This document shows, piece after piece, positions 1-7,496 of a stretch of DNA of 41,882 nucleotides; positions within the stretch are counted from its first letter, which is position 1, and every line of letters starts with the position of its first letter. The stretch comes from Streptomyces lushanensis (lineage in GTDB: Bacteria; Actinomycetota; Actinomycetes; Streptomycetales; Streptomycetaceae). The stretch is from assembly GCF_001700515.1 (NCBI RefSeq), contig NZ_MAUD01000088.1:1-41882 (forward strand). Direction: 5' to 3'. Below the pieces are notes generated by a model. It saw only the letters and a list, made by a program, of their open reading frames with translations, searched no databases and was not told the DNA's origin. A program made the translations under genes and the position numbers.

Positions 1-170
1 CGCCGACCGCGCGGTCGGCGTCGGCGACGACACCGCAGACGACACCGCGGGACCGGCGTACGGACGTGGGGGTGGCTGTCCGCCCGGAGTGTCCCTCGAA
101 CAGGGCCGGGCCGCCGATCGGTTCGATGCGGCGTACGAGTCCTGCGGCGGTGAGCGCGTGGAACGCGTCA
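1..170 (-). pseudogene. Decayed Fur-family regulator relic (partial, runs off left edge)
   Basis: Read on the minus strand, this stretch matches the middle of a FurA-type repressor: FHALTAAGLVRRIEPIGGPA is a typical end of the winged helix with the start of the dimerisation domain. The zinc/metal part that should follow (GDNHHHVVCRSCGVVAD in intact homologues) is present only in damaged form: the histidine cluster reads DSHPH, the frame slips by one base, and cysteine codons have become arginine. There is no N-terminal helix-turn-helix; the sequence to the right (170-265) does not continue the family. The gene would have been divergent from the intact Fur gene at 355. The first 20 bases (1-20) form a perfect 10+10 palindrome. 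Alternatively this could be a chance frame, but the matched string is long and family-specific. Confidence 0.5.
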
Positions 171-354
171 CCCGCGACGTGCACGTCTGTGTCTCCTGCC
201 GTACTGGAGTCTTCCCGTCCCTTGGCTATCGCCGGAACCGATCTTACGATGGACGGAGTCCAAGTCAAGAAGTGCGCCAAATGTATATCTAATCATAATC
301 CAGACGTCCGCTGATAAACTTCGGATATCCCACAAAAGTGATAGGTGAGCTGAT
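171..354 (+). promoter_or_regulatory. AT-richer upstream region of the Fur/PerR-type gene
   Basis: The G+C content falls sharply from about 270 to 345 (stretches such as atgtatatctaatcataatc). This is where a promoter and a Fur/PerR-box-like operator would be expected, because PerR/CatR-type regulators are usually autoregulated. A ggtgag ribosome site lies about 5 bases before the ATG at 355. No clean 15-bp PerR palindrome can be read, so the operator is inferred from position and base composition only. Confidence 0.3.
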
Positions 355-771
355 ATGAGTGACCTGCTGGAGCGACTGCGGGGGCGTGGCTGGCGGATGA
401 CCGCCCAGCGGCGTGTCGTCGCGCAGGTCCTCAACGGCGACCATGTACACCTCACCGCCGACGAGGTGCACGCCCTCGCCGCCCAGCGGCTGCCCGAGAT
501 CTCCCGGGCGACCGTCTACAACACCCTGGGCGAACTGGTCTCCCTCGGTGAGGTCCTGGAGGTCTCCACCGAGGGCCGCGCCAAGCGCTACGACCCGAAC
601 GCGCACCACCCGCACCAGCACTTGGTGTGCTCCAGCTGCGGCACCATCCGCGACGTCCACCCGACCGGAAACCCCCTGGCCGACCTCCCCCCGGAGGAAC
701 GATTCGGCTTCACGGTCTCCGAGGCCGAGGTCACCTACCGCGGCCTGTGCCCGTCCTGCGGCCAACTCTGA
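355..771 (+). CDS. Fur-family metalloregulator, PerR/CatR-like
   Basis: A 138-residue protein, the usual size for Fur/PerR. An N-terminal winged helix (about 1-80) carries the RxTAQRRVV start and the ISRATVYNTLGELV recognition-helix signature. A C-terminal dimerisation and metal domain follows, with an HHPHQH cluster (residues about 84-89) and two CxxC pairs (CSSC near 93-96, CPSC near the C-terminus) that would hold the structural zinc. Family knowledge: such proteins repress peroxide-stress genes (catalase, peroxidase) with Fe or Mn as corepressor and lose DNA binding on histidine oxidation. The strongest resemblance is to Streptomyces CatR/PerR-type regulators rather than Zur or Nur. No catalase gene is in the window; a damaged second Fur gene lies divergently at 1-170. 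Confidence 0.9.
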   Translation: MSDLLERLRGRGWRMTAQRRVVAQVLNGDHVHLTADEVHALAAQRLPEISRATVYNTLGELVSLGEVLEVSTEGRAKRYDPNAHHPHQHLVCSSCGTIRDVHPTGNPLADLPPEERFGFTVSEAEVTYRGLCPSCGQL

Positions 772-837
772 CCCCCGGAGCGCGCCGGTCGACCACGCCG
801 GACCCGGCCGCGACAGCGGACGGCAAGACCGTCCGCG

Positions 838-981
838 TCACCGCTTCTTGGTCTTCTTCCTTTGCGGCGGGGTCCACTCGCCTCGGTGCAACTGGCAGCG
901 GGAATAGCCGATCATCGCCGGGTTCCGGCACCGCTCGCCGGTCCTGGTGTTGGTCGACCCGCACTTGACCTGCTTCCCCAT
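838..981 (-). CDS. Small cysteine/histidine motif protein (HGG-like)
   Basis: A 47-residue basic protein starting at the ATG at 981-979. Its core CGSTNTRTGERCRNPA...CQLHRG follows the pattern C-x(n)-RTGxxCRNPA-x(n)-CxxHxG known from short HGG/HGGXSTG-type phage and actinobacterial proteins; three cysteines and a histidine could bind one zinc ion. The tail is very basic (PPQRKKTKKR). A longer frame extends to 1044 but lacks a ribosome site, whereas GAGGT lies about 12 bases before the chosen start. Convergent with the Fur gene (stop codons 66 bases apart). Function unknown. Confidence 0.6.
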   Translation of the reverse strand: MGKQVKCGSTNTRTGERCRNPAMIGYSRCQLHRGEWTPPQRKKTKKR

Positions 982-1448
982 GGGCGGGAACGTACCTCGC
1001 TCCGCCGCGTCGGTTGAGGAGGAGCACTCACCTCCCAGGGGCAAGCAGCCGAACCGATGGGAGGGGGCGTTGGGATGAGCTATGAACTGCGGGCAGTCAT
1101 CGCCAAAGACGAGGTGATCAGCAGCGCCTCAGGGGATTTGCCTGTGAAGAAGCAGGGGGGAACAGACGGAGCGCGGGTTCCGGCCTCCTTCAGAGCGGTG
1201 CCTCTGAGGCAGAACGGGGAGGCCGGAACCGGCGGCCGGGCGCAGGGGCTCAAGCGCCTCGCTTGTGCAACGACTTGGGGCGCGTGAGGACACGGGACGG
1301 GATTTCCGGGGGCGTTTCGGGGACTTGCCTGGTGATGGTCCAACGGCTTGGCCGGTCTGGTCGCCGGGCTGGGGCAGCCATGAGGTGACGGGCGCCCGCG
1401 GCGGTCAGCCTGCTGGGCCGCCGGGGGCGGCCGAGGCATGATGAAGTC
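982..1448. other. Intergenic stretch with a possible gene relic and a long hairpin
   Basis: A frame starting at 1075 reads MSYELRAVIAKDEVI, resembling the N-terminus of a Streptomyces family of unknown function (MSYxLRAVIAxxxxL...). It then loses resemblance and stops at 1287, so it may be the head of a dead gene. A perfect inverted repeat lies inside it (1176-1230). Nothing convincing is seen from 1288 to 1448. Confidence 0.3.
1176..1230. repeat. Perfect 13-bp inverted repeat with inner hairpin
   Basis: ggttccggcctcc (1176-1188) and ggaggccggaacc (1218-1230) are exact reverse complements. Inside the 29-base loop, cagag (1191-1195) and ctctg (1202-1206) pair again, so the structure can form a stacked double hairpin. 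There is no T-tract. It could be a terminator or the trace of an insertion into the relic frame. Confidence 0.5.
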
Positions 1449-1850
1449 ATGCGGACCCGACCTGTCCTTGTCTACGACGGCGACTGCGCCTTCTGTACGA
1501 CCTCGGTGACATTCTTTGAGCGGCACCTGCGAATTCGCTGCGCCGTTACTCCATGGCAGTTCACGGATTTGGCCTCTCTCGGCACCACCCGGCAACGGGC
1601 GGAGTACGAGTTGCTGTGGATCACACCGGCCGGGACGGTGCACGGCGGTGCGCAGGCCGTCGCCAAGCTACTGCTGAACGCGGGCAAGGGGTGGGCATGG
1701 CTGGGCGGAATGCTCACCCTGCCTCCCTTTCGCTGGATCGCCCACGGTGTCTACCGTCTCGTCGCCAACAACCGCGGGCGGATGCCGGGCGGTACTCCGG
1801 CCTGCGCGTTGCCGACAGAACGCCGGGCCGGGCCACGGCCTACGGAATAG
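1449..1850 (+). CDS. DCC-family thiol-disulfide oxidoreductase (DUF393)
   Basis: A 133-residue protein with the defining YDGDCAFC motif at residues 9-16 (the D-x-C-C arrangement that names the DCC family) just after the first strand. The later GGAQAVAKLL and the YRLVANNRGRMPGG segments match the family's C-terminal half. Members are predicted thioredoxin-like redox proteins; the substrate is unknown. The ATG at 1449 has only a weak gaag-like ribosome site, but it fits the family start. The extreme tail (TERRAGPRPTE) is rich in R and P and probably unstructured. It stands alone in its orientation group. Confidence 0.85.
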   Translation: MRTRPVLVYDGDCAFCTTSVTFFERHLRIRCAVTPWQFTDLASLGTTRQRAEYELLWITPAGTVHGGAQAVAKLLLNAGKGWAWLGGMLTLPPFRWIAHGVYRLVANNRGRMPGGTPACALPTERRAGPRPTE

Positions 1851-2568
1851 GTCCTGTCGCGACGGTCATGCTTCACGCGTGGAGCCGGTTACGCAGAGCC
1901 GGTCATACCGCCGCTACGGAACGAGATCGTGCTTCCTTTCCATAGGCTTCTTGTCTGCGGGATCGGGCTCCGCCCGGAGAGGCCCCGCGCCGGTCCGGAG
2001 GGGCTCCGCGCCGGTCCGGTCCGGGCCGACGTAGGCGATCACCAGGCCCTGTCGGTCGTCGTTGCCATTGCCGTCATTCGGCAAGCAGCAGGCAAACCGG
2101 CTCCGCCGAGCGCGGAGCGGTGTGTAATCCGGGGCGCCGATCCGAATGCCCACCGCACAGGCTTTGCTCGACTTTTCAGGCATGAGGTAAATGCGTGTCC
2201 GTGACAGTACCGGATGGCGTATTAATCCGATCGAACGACGAAAATGTGGATTCATCCAGGCGATCCTTCAGCGAGGAAAGGAAGCTTCCTTCGGTCGGTG
2301 AGTGAAAAAAGAGGAAAGGTTTCTTCTGTATTCGTGTCACCGGAAGCTTTCGCCGGACCGCAACATGTGAGCCGGACCGGCAAGCGCACAACACGCCCAT
2401 GAACATCCGCTTCAAACAGCCATTGTTTAGCGAGTTTATGGGAATCACCCGTATGCGTCGCATAGACGCGTACTCGGCGGTGTTGTATGCCAGCGACAGA
2501 AAAGGACGGCCCGCGCAAACCGGGAAGTGCCCGATACGCCACCGTCTCACTCAGGAGTTGGTCCCTCG
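1851..2568. other. Intergenic region: GC-rich repeats, then an AT-rich leader of the DUF3494 gene
   Basis: From 1965 to 2030 an approximately 18-base unit (ggctccgcgccggtccgg and variants) is repeated about two and a half times. From about 2200 the G+C content drops markedly; aaggaagcttcctt (2278-2291) is a perfect 14-base palindrome. The AT-rich stretch up to 2510 probably holds the promoter of the exported protein that starts at 2569. No gene is convincing on either strand. Confidence 0.4.
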
Positions 2569-3948
2569 ATGACGCTCAATTTCCCTGGCACGGCTCTATG
2601 GCGCACGACGTCGACCTGGGTTGGGGCGGTACTCACCGTACTGCTCGCCGCCACCGTGGTCGCCGCCACATCAACACGGGCGAATGCCATCGCGACACCT
2701 GTCCCCCTGGGTACGGCGACCAGTTACGCGGTTCTGGCAGGTCAGTCGGTCACCAACACCGGCCCCTCGGTGATCACCGGAGACCTCGGCGTGAGTCCGG
2801 GTACGGCGATCAGCGGGTTCCCGCCCGGGCTGGTGAACGGGGTTCAGCACTCCGCCGACGCGGCGGCCCTTCAGGCCAAGTCCGACCTGGTCGTGGCGTA
2901 CAACAACGCTGCCGGACAGGCCACGGACGCCGCTCTTCCGCCGGACGCCGGTGGTCTGACGCTCGTTCCGGGCGTCTACACCGCTTCGTCGACGCTCGGG
3001 CTCACCGGCACCCTCACCCTCGACGCGCAGGGCGACCCCAATGCCGTATGGGTGTTCCAGGTGGGTTCGGGGCTGACGACGGCCTCCGACAGCCGGGTGC
3101 TTCTGATCAACGGCGCATCGCCGTGCAATGTGTTCTGGCAGATCGGCAGCTCGGCCACGCTCGGCACCGGTACGACGTTCGTGGGCACCATCATGGCCCT
3201 GACCTCGATCTCGGTGACCACGAACGCGAGCATCGACGGCCGGGCGCTGGCCCGTAACGGCTCGGTGACGCTGGACACCAACAGGATCACCCGCCCGCAG
3301 TGCGCCGCCACGACCACCGGCACAACCACGGGCACCACGACCGGTACCACGACGGGCACAACGACCGGAACCACCACCGGTACCACGACGGGCACCACCA
3401 CCGGCACCACGGCCGGTACGACGGGCAGCGCCACGAGCGGCTTGCTCGCCGGCGTGCTCGGTGGCCTGACGACGGGCGGTGTCACCAACGGCGGCGTCCT
3501 GGGCGGTGTTCTGAGCGGCGGCGTCGTCGCGGGCAACACGGCCGGCAACATCAGCGGCGGGAATGTCACCGGTGGGAACGCCGGGAAGCCCGTCAAGCCC
3601 ATCAAGCCCATCAAGCCCGGTCACGGTCACCACGGTCACCACGGCCACCACGGCCACCACGAGAAGCCGGGCAAGCCGCACCACGGACACGGCCCGTGGC
3701 ACGGCAAGCCGGAGCATGGCCACGGTCCGGAGCACGGTGGTCCCGAGCACGGCGGTCCGGAACACGGTGGCCCTGAGCACGGTGGCCCTGAGCACGGCGG
3801 TCCCGAGCACGGCGGTCCCGAGGGCCCTGAGCACGACGGCCCGGGGTACGGCGGTCCCGAGCGGAGCGTCCCGAGCAGCTGGGGCGGCCACCAGGGCTAC
3901 GGCGACAAGCCTGACCTGACCGGTGAGCGCAAGGCCTTCACCGGCTGA
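2569..3948 (+). CDS. Secreted DUF3494 (ice-binding-like) protein with His-rich repeat tail
   Basis: About 459 residues from the ATG at 2569, chosen because aggag lies 11 bases upstream; an in-frame GTG at 2527 has no ribosome site. Order of parts: signal peptide (residues about 1-40, hydrophobic WVGAVLTVLLAATVVAA then ANA); DUF3494 beta-helix domain (about 45-245) with the family strings LGTATSYAVLAGQSVTNTG, ITGDLGVSPG and WVFQVGSGLTTA; a (TTTG)n linker of eight units; a Gly/Val/Thr-rich segment; a KPIKPIKP and HGHHGHHGHH stretch; six PEHGG repeats; and a short tail. DUF3494 includes ice-binding proteins but is far more widespread, as adhesin-like surface proteins. The histidine-rich tail could bind metal ions. 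There is no LPXTG signal or C-terminal membrane helix, so the protein is probably released or held by the tail. Confidence 0.85.
   Translation: MTLNFPGTALWRTTSTWVGAVLTVLLAATVVAATSTRANAIATPVPLGTATSYAVLAGQSVTNTGPSVITGDLGVSPGTAISGFPPGLVNGVQHSADAAALQAKSDLVVAYNNAAGQATDAALPPDAGGLTLVPGVYTASSTLGLTGTLTLDAQGDPNAVWVFQVGSGLTTASDSRVLLINGASPCNVFWQIGSSATLGTGTTFVGTIMALTSISVTTNASIDGRALARNGSVTLDTNRITRPQCAATTTGTTTGTTTGTTTGTTTGTTTGTTTGTTTGTTAGTTGSATSGLLAGVLGGLTTGGVTNGGVLGGVLSGGVVAGNTAGNISGGNVTGGNAGKPVKPIKPIKPGHGHHGHHGHHGHHEKPGKPHHGHGPWHGKPEHGHGPEHGGPEHGGPEHGGPEHGGPEHGGPEHGGPEGPEHDGPGYGGPERSVPSSWGGHQGYGDKPDLTGERKAFTG
3310..3426 (+). repeat. 12-bp coding minisatellite, (Thr-Thr-Thr-Gly)n
   Basis: Tandem 12-base units encode TTTG about eight times in frame, the last copies degraded to TTAG/TTG. 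Synonymous changes among units show an old array kept at the protein level as a flexible linker. Copy number could vary in multiples of four residues without a frameshift. Confidence 0.85.
3727..3821 (+). repeat. 15-bp coding minisatellite, (Pro-Glu-His-Gly-Gly)n
   Basis: Six consecutive 15-base units encode PEHGG, preceded by lysine/histidine-rich sequence and followed by PEGPEHDGP. The units differ only at synonymous positions. Likely a metal- or surface-binding tail of the DUF3494 protein. Confidence 0.85.
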
Positions 3949-3962
3949 GAGCACGAACACGA

Positions 3963-4009
3963 CCGGTGGCGCGGGACGGAATCGGGAGCGATCCGTCCCG
4001 CGCCACCGG
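3963..4009. terminator. 18-bp perfect hairpin after the DUF3494 gene
   Basis: ccggtggcgcgggacgga (3963-3980) pairs exactly with tccgtcccgcgccaccgg (3992-4009) around an 11-base loop. It begins 15 bases past the stop codon at 3948. There is no U-tract, as is common for Streptomyces terminators. It separates the DUF3494 gene from the DUF5819/HTTM pair, whose ribosome site follows at 4019. Confidence 0.8.
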
Positions 4010-4031
4010 CGGAGGTACGAGGAACACGCAG

Positions 4032-4796
4032 GTGAGCACTGAATTGGAAAGGCCGGGTGGGGCTGTGCCGGGTGGCATTGAATCAGCGGATGTGAAGGAC
4101 CGGCAGCGGACGGGCACCAGGCCGACGGCACCGCAGTCATCCGGAGAACCGCCTCCCGCCCGCGCGCCGTCCCGGTTGGCCGTTCCGCTGAGGGCGGGGA
4201 TCGGGGCCGCCGTGCTGCTGTGTCTGGCGGCATCTCTGATCCACGGGGTCATGGTGTTCCTGCATGTGGCTCCGCCGAACCCCGTCTCCCGGCAGTTCAG
4301 CCGGCAGGTCACCGCCTGGGTCTATCCGCTCTTCGAGCAGAACTGGCGGCTGTTCGCCCCGGAACCGGAGTCCGTCAACCGGCAGATCTCCGCGAGAACC
4401 GCGCGCATCGCTCCTGATGGAACCGTCCAGGTGAGCGCCTGGTTCGATCTCAGCGCGGTGGACACCTCCGCGGTGGAGCACAACGTCTTCCCGAGCCACA
4501 CGACGCAGAACATGCTGCGCCGGGCCTGGACCACGTACTCCGAACTGCAGGGCAGCGACGACGAGCCGCGTTCGGAACGCGCTGTGATGATCCAGAAGTA
4601 TCTGCGCAACATCGCGGCGAACCGTGTCGCCACCCTTCAGCATGGCGCGTTCGAGTCCATCCAGCTTCGTGTGATCGCCCGGCCCATCGCCGCGCCCGCC
4701 ACGTCGGATGCCGGCCGGCCGGCGGCCACGACCGCGCGAGCGCCCGTCGACACCCGTCTTCTCCCCTGGTGGAAGGTGACCCCCGATGGGAACTGA
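4032..4796 (+). CDS. DUF5819 family membrane-anchored protein (SdpA-like partner)
   Basis: 254 residues from the GTG at 4032, selected because gagga (4019-4023) sits 8 bases upstream; a GTG-initiated extension to 3966 would run through the terminator hairpin. A Pro/Arg-rich cytoplasmic N-terminus leads to one transmembrane helix (AAVLLCLAASLIHGVMVFL, about residues 56-74). The extracytoplasmic part has the family string YPLFEQNWRLFAPEP and a conserved FDLSAVD segment. The stop overlaps the next gene's start by 11 bases, so the two are translationally coupled. Family knowledge: DUF5819 proteins are usually encoded with an HTTM protein, the same layout as SdpA with SdpB in the Bacillus sporulation-delaying toxin system. 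The C-terminal 25 residues (Ala/Pro-rich, then LLPWWKVTPDGN) look like a tail. Actual substrate unknown. Confidence 0.8.
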   Translation: MSTELERPGGAVPGGIESADVKDRQRTGTRPTAPQSSGEPPPARAPSRLAVPLRAGIGAAVLLCLAASLIHGVMVFLHVAPPNPVSRQFSRQVTAWVYPLFEQNWRLFAPEPESVNRQISARTARIAPDGTVQVSAWFDLSAVDTSAVEHNVFPSHTTQNMLRRAWTTYSELQGSDDEPRSERAVMIQKYLRNIAANRVATLQHGAFESIQLRVIARPIAAPATSDAGRPAATTARAPVDTRLLPWWKVTPDGN

Positions 4797-6027
4797 ACAG
4801 AAGCCGAACCCGGTTCCCGCGTCCCGGGCGTCCCAGCCGCGCGTCCGCCTGCGAGCGTGCGCGGACATCGCGGGGCGGCTCCTCCGCCGGGCCGGTGCGG
4901 TCACGGCGACGCTAACCGATCGGCCGGTGTCCCTGTACGCCGCCGCGGTGCTGCGCATCGGGTACGGACTGCTCTACCTCGTCTTCCTGTTGCGCGAGTT
5001 TCCCCACCGCGACGAGATCTGGGGACCGGGTTCGGCGTGGACGCCGGAGCTGGCGAAGGAGCTGTTCGACCAGACCGGATGGGTCAGCATCCTCACCCTG
5101 TCCGACAGCAGGGCGTACTTCGAGGTCTGTTACGCGGCAGCCGTCGTGACATCCGTGCTGTTCACGTTGGGCTGGCGGACCAGAGCCGTATCCGTACTGT
5201 TCGCGGCGGTGGTGGCCTCGTTCCACGCCAGGTCGATCTTCATGACGGACGGAGGGGACAACCTCATCCTCCTCATGGCGGTCTATCTCGTTCTCACCGC
5301 GTGCGGCCGACGCTGGTCCCTCGACGCGCGCAGAACCCGGCTCCAGGCATCCGAAGGCGAAGCGCGGCAGCGGTCGACAAGCACTGCGGGGCGGACGGGG
5401 CCTACGGGGCCTACGGGTCCTGCGGGGTCTGTGGGGTCTGTGGGTTCGACGGGGCCTGCGGGGTCGGCGGAAGGCGGGCTTCTGCCTCAACTCCGCCGTA
5501 CACGCACCACACTGGTCACCGTGCTGCACAACTGCGGCATGTTCGTCATCGCCGCCCAGGTCTGCATCCTCTACGGCTCCGCCGGCCTGTACAAAGTGCA
5601 GGGCAGTTCGTGGAGCAGCGGGGCCGCTCTCCACTACGTACTGAACCTCGACCTGTTCCGGCCGTGGCCCGCGCTGTCCCTCATGGCGGACGGCCACACC
5701 ACGCTGATCACCGTCGTCGGCTATCTGACCGTCCTGTTGCAGGTCGCCTTCCCGTTCGTCCTGTTCGGCAGGCTCAAGTACCCCGTCCTGACGATGCTGT
5801 TGGGCATGCACTTGGGTATCGCGGTATTCATGGGGCTGCCGCTCTTCTCCGGCGCGATGATCATCGCGGATGCCGCGTTCCTCCCGGACCGCTTCTACCG
5901 GTTCCTGGGGCAACTGTGGCGGCGTACACCTCAACCGGCCGAAGCCGTCGTGGCGCCCTCACCCCGGGAAGGCACCGTGACCGTTCCGTCACAGGCCGGC
6001 CCGGTGGCAGTACAGAGCACCCGCTGA
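4786..6027 (+). CDS. HTTM-domain multipass membrane protein (SdpB-like)
   Basis: 413 residues, starting inside the last codons of the DUF5819 gene. The HTTM (horizontally transferred transmembrane) domain has at least six hydrophobic helices: LRIGYGLLYLVFLLREF with the HRDEIWGPGSAW loop after the first, VCYAAAVVTSVLFTLGW, LLMAVYLVLTACG, MFVIAAQVCILYGSAGLYK, LTVLLQVAFPFVLF and MLLGMHLGIAVFMGLPLF. The HTTM fold is shared with vitamin-K-dependent gamma-carboxylase; SdpB of Bacillus is a member, acting with SdpA in toxin peptide maturation. Odd feature: between helices 3 and 4, about residues 190-235, a cytoplasmic loop contains a Gly-x-y run (GPTGPTGPAG...) encoded by a 9-base minisatellite. A carboxylase activity cannot be claimed from the sequence. 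Confidence 0.8.
   Translation: MGTEQKPNPVPASRASQPRVRLRACADIAGRLLRRAGAVTATLTDRPVSLYAAAVLRIGYGLLYLVFLLREFPHRDEIWGPGSAWTPELAKELFDQTGWVSILTLSDSRAYFEVCYAAAVVTSVLFTLGWRTRAVSVLFAAVVASFHARSIFMTDGGDNLILLMAVYLVLTACGRRWSLDARRTRLQASEGEARQRSTSTAGRTGPTGPTGPAGSVGSVGSTGPAGSAEGGLLPQLRRTRTTLVTVLHNCGMFVIAAQVCILYGSAGLYKVQGSSWSSGAALHYVLNLDLFRPWPALSLMADGHTTLITVVGYLTVLLQVAFPFVLFGRLKYPVLTMLLGMHLGIAVFMGLPLFSGAMIIADAAFLPDRFYRFLGQLWRRTPQPAEAVVAPSPREGTVTVPSQAGPVAVQSTR
5389..5466 (+). repeat. Collagen-like Gly-X-Y minisatellite inside the HTTM gene
   Basis: Nine-base units of the form ggg-cct-acg / ggg-tct-gtg encode 8-9 consecutive Gly-x-y triplets (GRTGPTGPTGPAGS and onward). The array falls in a loop between membrane helices, so its length can change without harming the membrane domain. 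Confidence 0.8.
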
Positions 6028-6123
6028 TCCGGGGACGGCGCGACGGCACGGTACGAGAGTCGAGCTCGTGACGGGTTGCCCCCTCACCGTCGCCCTGGCT
6101 GGGGTGAGGGGGTGGCGATCCGC

Positions 6124-6161
6124 GCGTCAGAACACCGCGACCGCGTCAGAACACCGCGACG
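6124..6161. repeat. Tandem duplication of an 18-19 bp unit at the cyclase relic stop
   Basis: gcgtcagaacaccgcgac occurs twice back to back (6124-6142 and 6143-6161). On the minus strand this duplicates the VAVF-stop end of the cyclase-like relic, so there are two copies of the final codons; the first in reading order ends the frame. Confidence 0.75.
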
Positions 6162-6345
6162 GGGTTGGTCGCGCTGGAGGTGACGCCCGCCATCCGCCAC
6201 GGCGGCATCGCGAAGGAGAACGTCCAGCGGCCGGTCTCCGCGCAACGGCGGGCCGGCTCGATCGGCTCCATGTTGTCGACGAGCCACAGACCGAGGGCGA
6301 CCAGGCCGACGGCGTGGATGGGCCGCAGCAGGTCGATGGTCTCGA
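6146..6345 (-). pseudogene. C-terminal fragment of a cyclase-family (PF04199) gene
   Basis: On the minus strand the last ~65 codons read IDLLRPIHAVGLVALGLWLVDN...CAETGRWTFSF...PWRMAGVTSSATNPVAVF, which fits the C-terminal end of the metal-dependent cyclase/kynurenine-formamidase-like family (G-x-WLVDN, then a strand-rich segment ending SPVNPxAVF). No catalytic HxGTHxD motif is present, because the part upstream (higher coordinates) is a sensor kinase. The fragment is therefore what is left after a recombination or deletion that fused two unrelated genes near 6345. Confidence 0.55.
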
Positions 6346-7496
6346 ATCCGTACGGATCTCCACGGAGCCGCCGTGTCCGGCGGCCCGTTCGCGGATGGAC
6401 GTCAGACCGAAGCCTGCCGCGCCTGCTGTGCCGGGGAGACCGAAGCCCGCCGGGCCGGTCATGCCGGGGGCGAAGCTCTCGCCGTCGTCGGCGACCTCGA
6501 TCAGCGGTGTGCCCGGCGCGGCGCCGTCCTCGACGACGCGCAGGGCGGCGGTCCTGGCGTGGGCGTGCTTCTCGATGTTGCGCAAGGCCTCTTGGACGAC
6601 ACGGACCAACCACCGTGTCGCGGCACTCGGCGCTCAGATGGTCCCATTCGTCACCGGCATCGATCCTGATCTCGACACCGGAGCGCGATGCGATCTCCCG
6701 GGCCAGGCCGGCCAGTTGCTGGGAGAGCCGCAGCGCCTCCCCCACCTGACGGCCCTCGCCGATGAGTGCGTGCAGCCCGGCGCCGGTCCTGTCGGCGAGT
6801 TCACGGAACTCTCGGGCGTGGTCGGCGAACTCGGGGACACCCAGCCGGAGGGAATCGACCTCTGCCCGCGCGGCCGGCATCCGCAAGGCGAACACGTCCT
6901 GGCCGACGGAGTCGTGGAGGTCCTCGTTCAGCCGCCGGCGCTTCCGGTCCAGGCCCGAGGCACCGGCCAGCAGAATCGCCTCCATGTACGGGAGGGCGAG
7001 GGCGGTCTGTCGCGCGAGATCGCACCAGAGGCTCACCTTCACCGCGGTGAGTGACTCGGGCCCGGCGATCATCCCGGTCATCACCCCGATCCGCCGGCTC
7101 GGCAGCGCCAGGGGAACGGCGACGAGTGCCCCGTCGGGGGGAGAAGGGTCCTGGAAATACGGGCGGAGCGGTGCCGGCCGGGGATCCCGCATGACTCGTT
7201 CCGCCCAGCGCCGGGCGATCACGATCCGGTTCTCCGTGGATGCCTGCCAGATCACCATCGGCGCGCTGCGGCGCCGGCACTCCTCCATGGCGGCGAGCCC
7301 CTGCCGGCCGACCTGTTTTCCGCCGGCGGAAGGTAGGGGCTCCGGTCCTCTCGTCGATCAGGACGAGGACGGTGACGAACTCGCACGCCGCGACGAGTTC
7401 GTCGATCAGCGCCTGGACCGTCGCGTCACGCTTCGAGCCGGCGACCGCGTCCAGCGCTCGTTCCGCGAGGTGCTGGGCACGTGTCCGGCCCGCCAT
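6346..7496 (-). pseudogene. Sensor histidine kinase relic (NarL-type, HisKA_3/HATPase) with frameshifts
   Basis: Pieces of one two-component kinase are spread over different minus-strand frames: an N-terminal GAF-like part starting MAGRTRAQHLAERAL at 7496; a middle part with the HisKA_3 phosphoacceptor motif NEDLHDSVGQDVFALRM (histidine codon near 6915); and an ATPase part with VVQEALRNIEKHAHA (N box) and IEVADDGESF plus GFGLTSIRERA (G boxes) down to GGSVEI. Frames break near 7310 (before MEECRRR) and near 6610 (between the dimerisation helix and the N box). The 3' end is replaced by the cyclase fragment. No partner response regulator is nearby. Sequencing error could explain one shift but not the chimeric end. 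Confidence 0.75.

Noticed and set aside
3310..3426. Evenly spaced repeats resembling a small CRISPR array
   Set aside because: The period is 12 bases with no spacers, in frame, encoding TTTG. No CRISPR array or cas gene was seen anywhere in the window.
2671..4233. 520-codon minus-strand frame across the DUF3494 gene
   Set aside because: It is a shadow created by the minisatellites; low-complexity, and it crosses a terminator hairpin.
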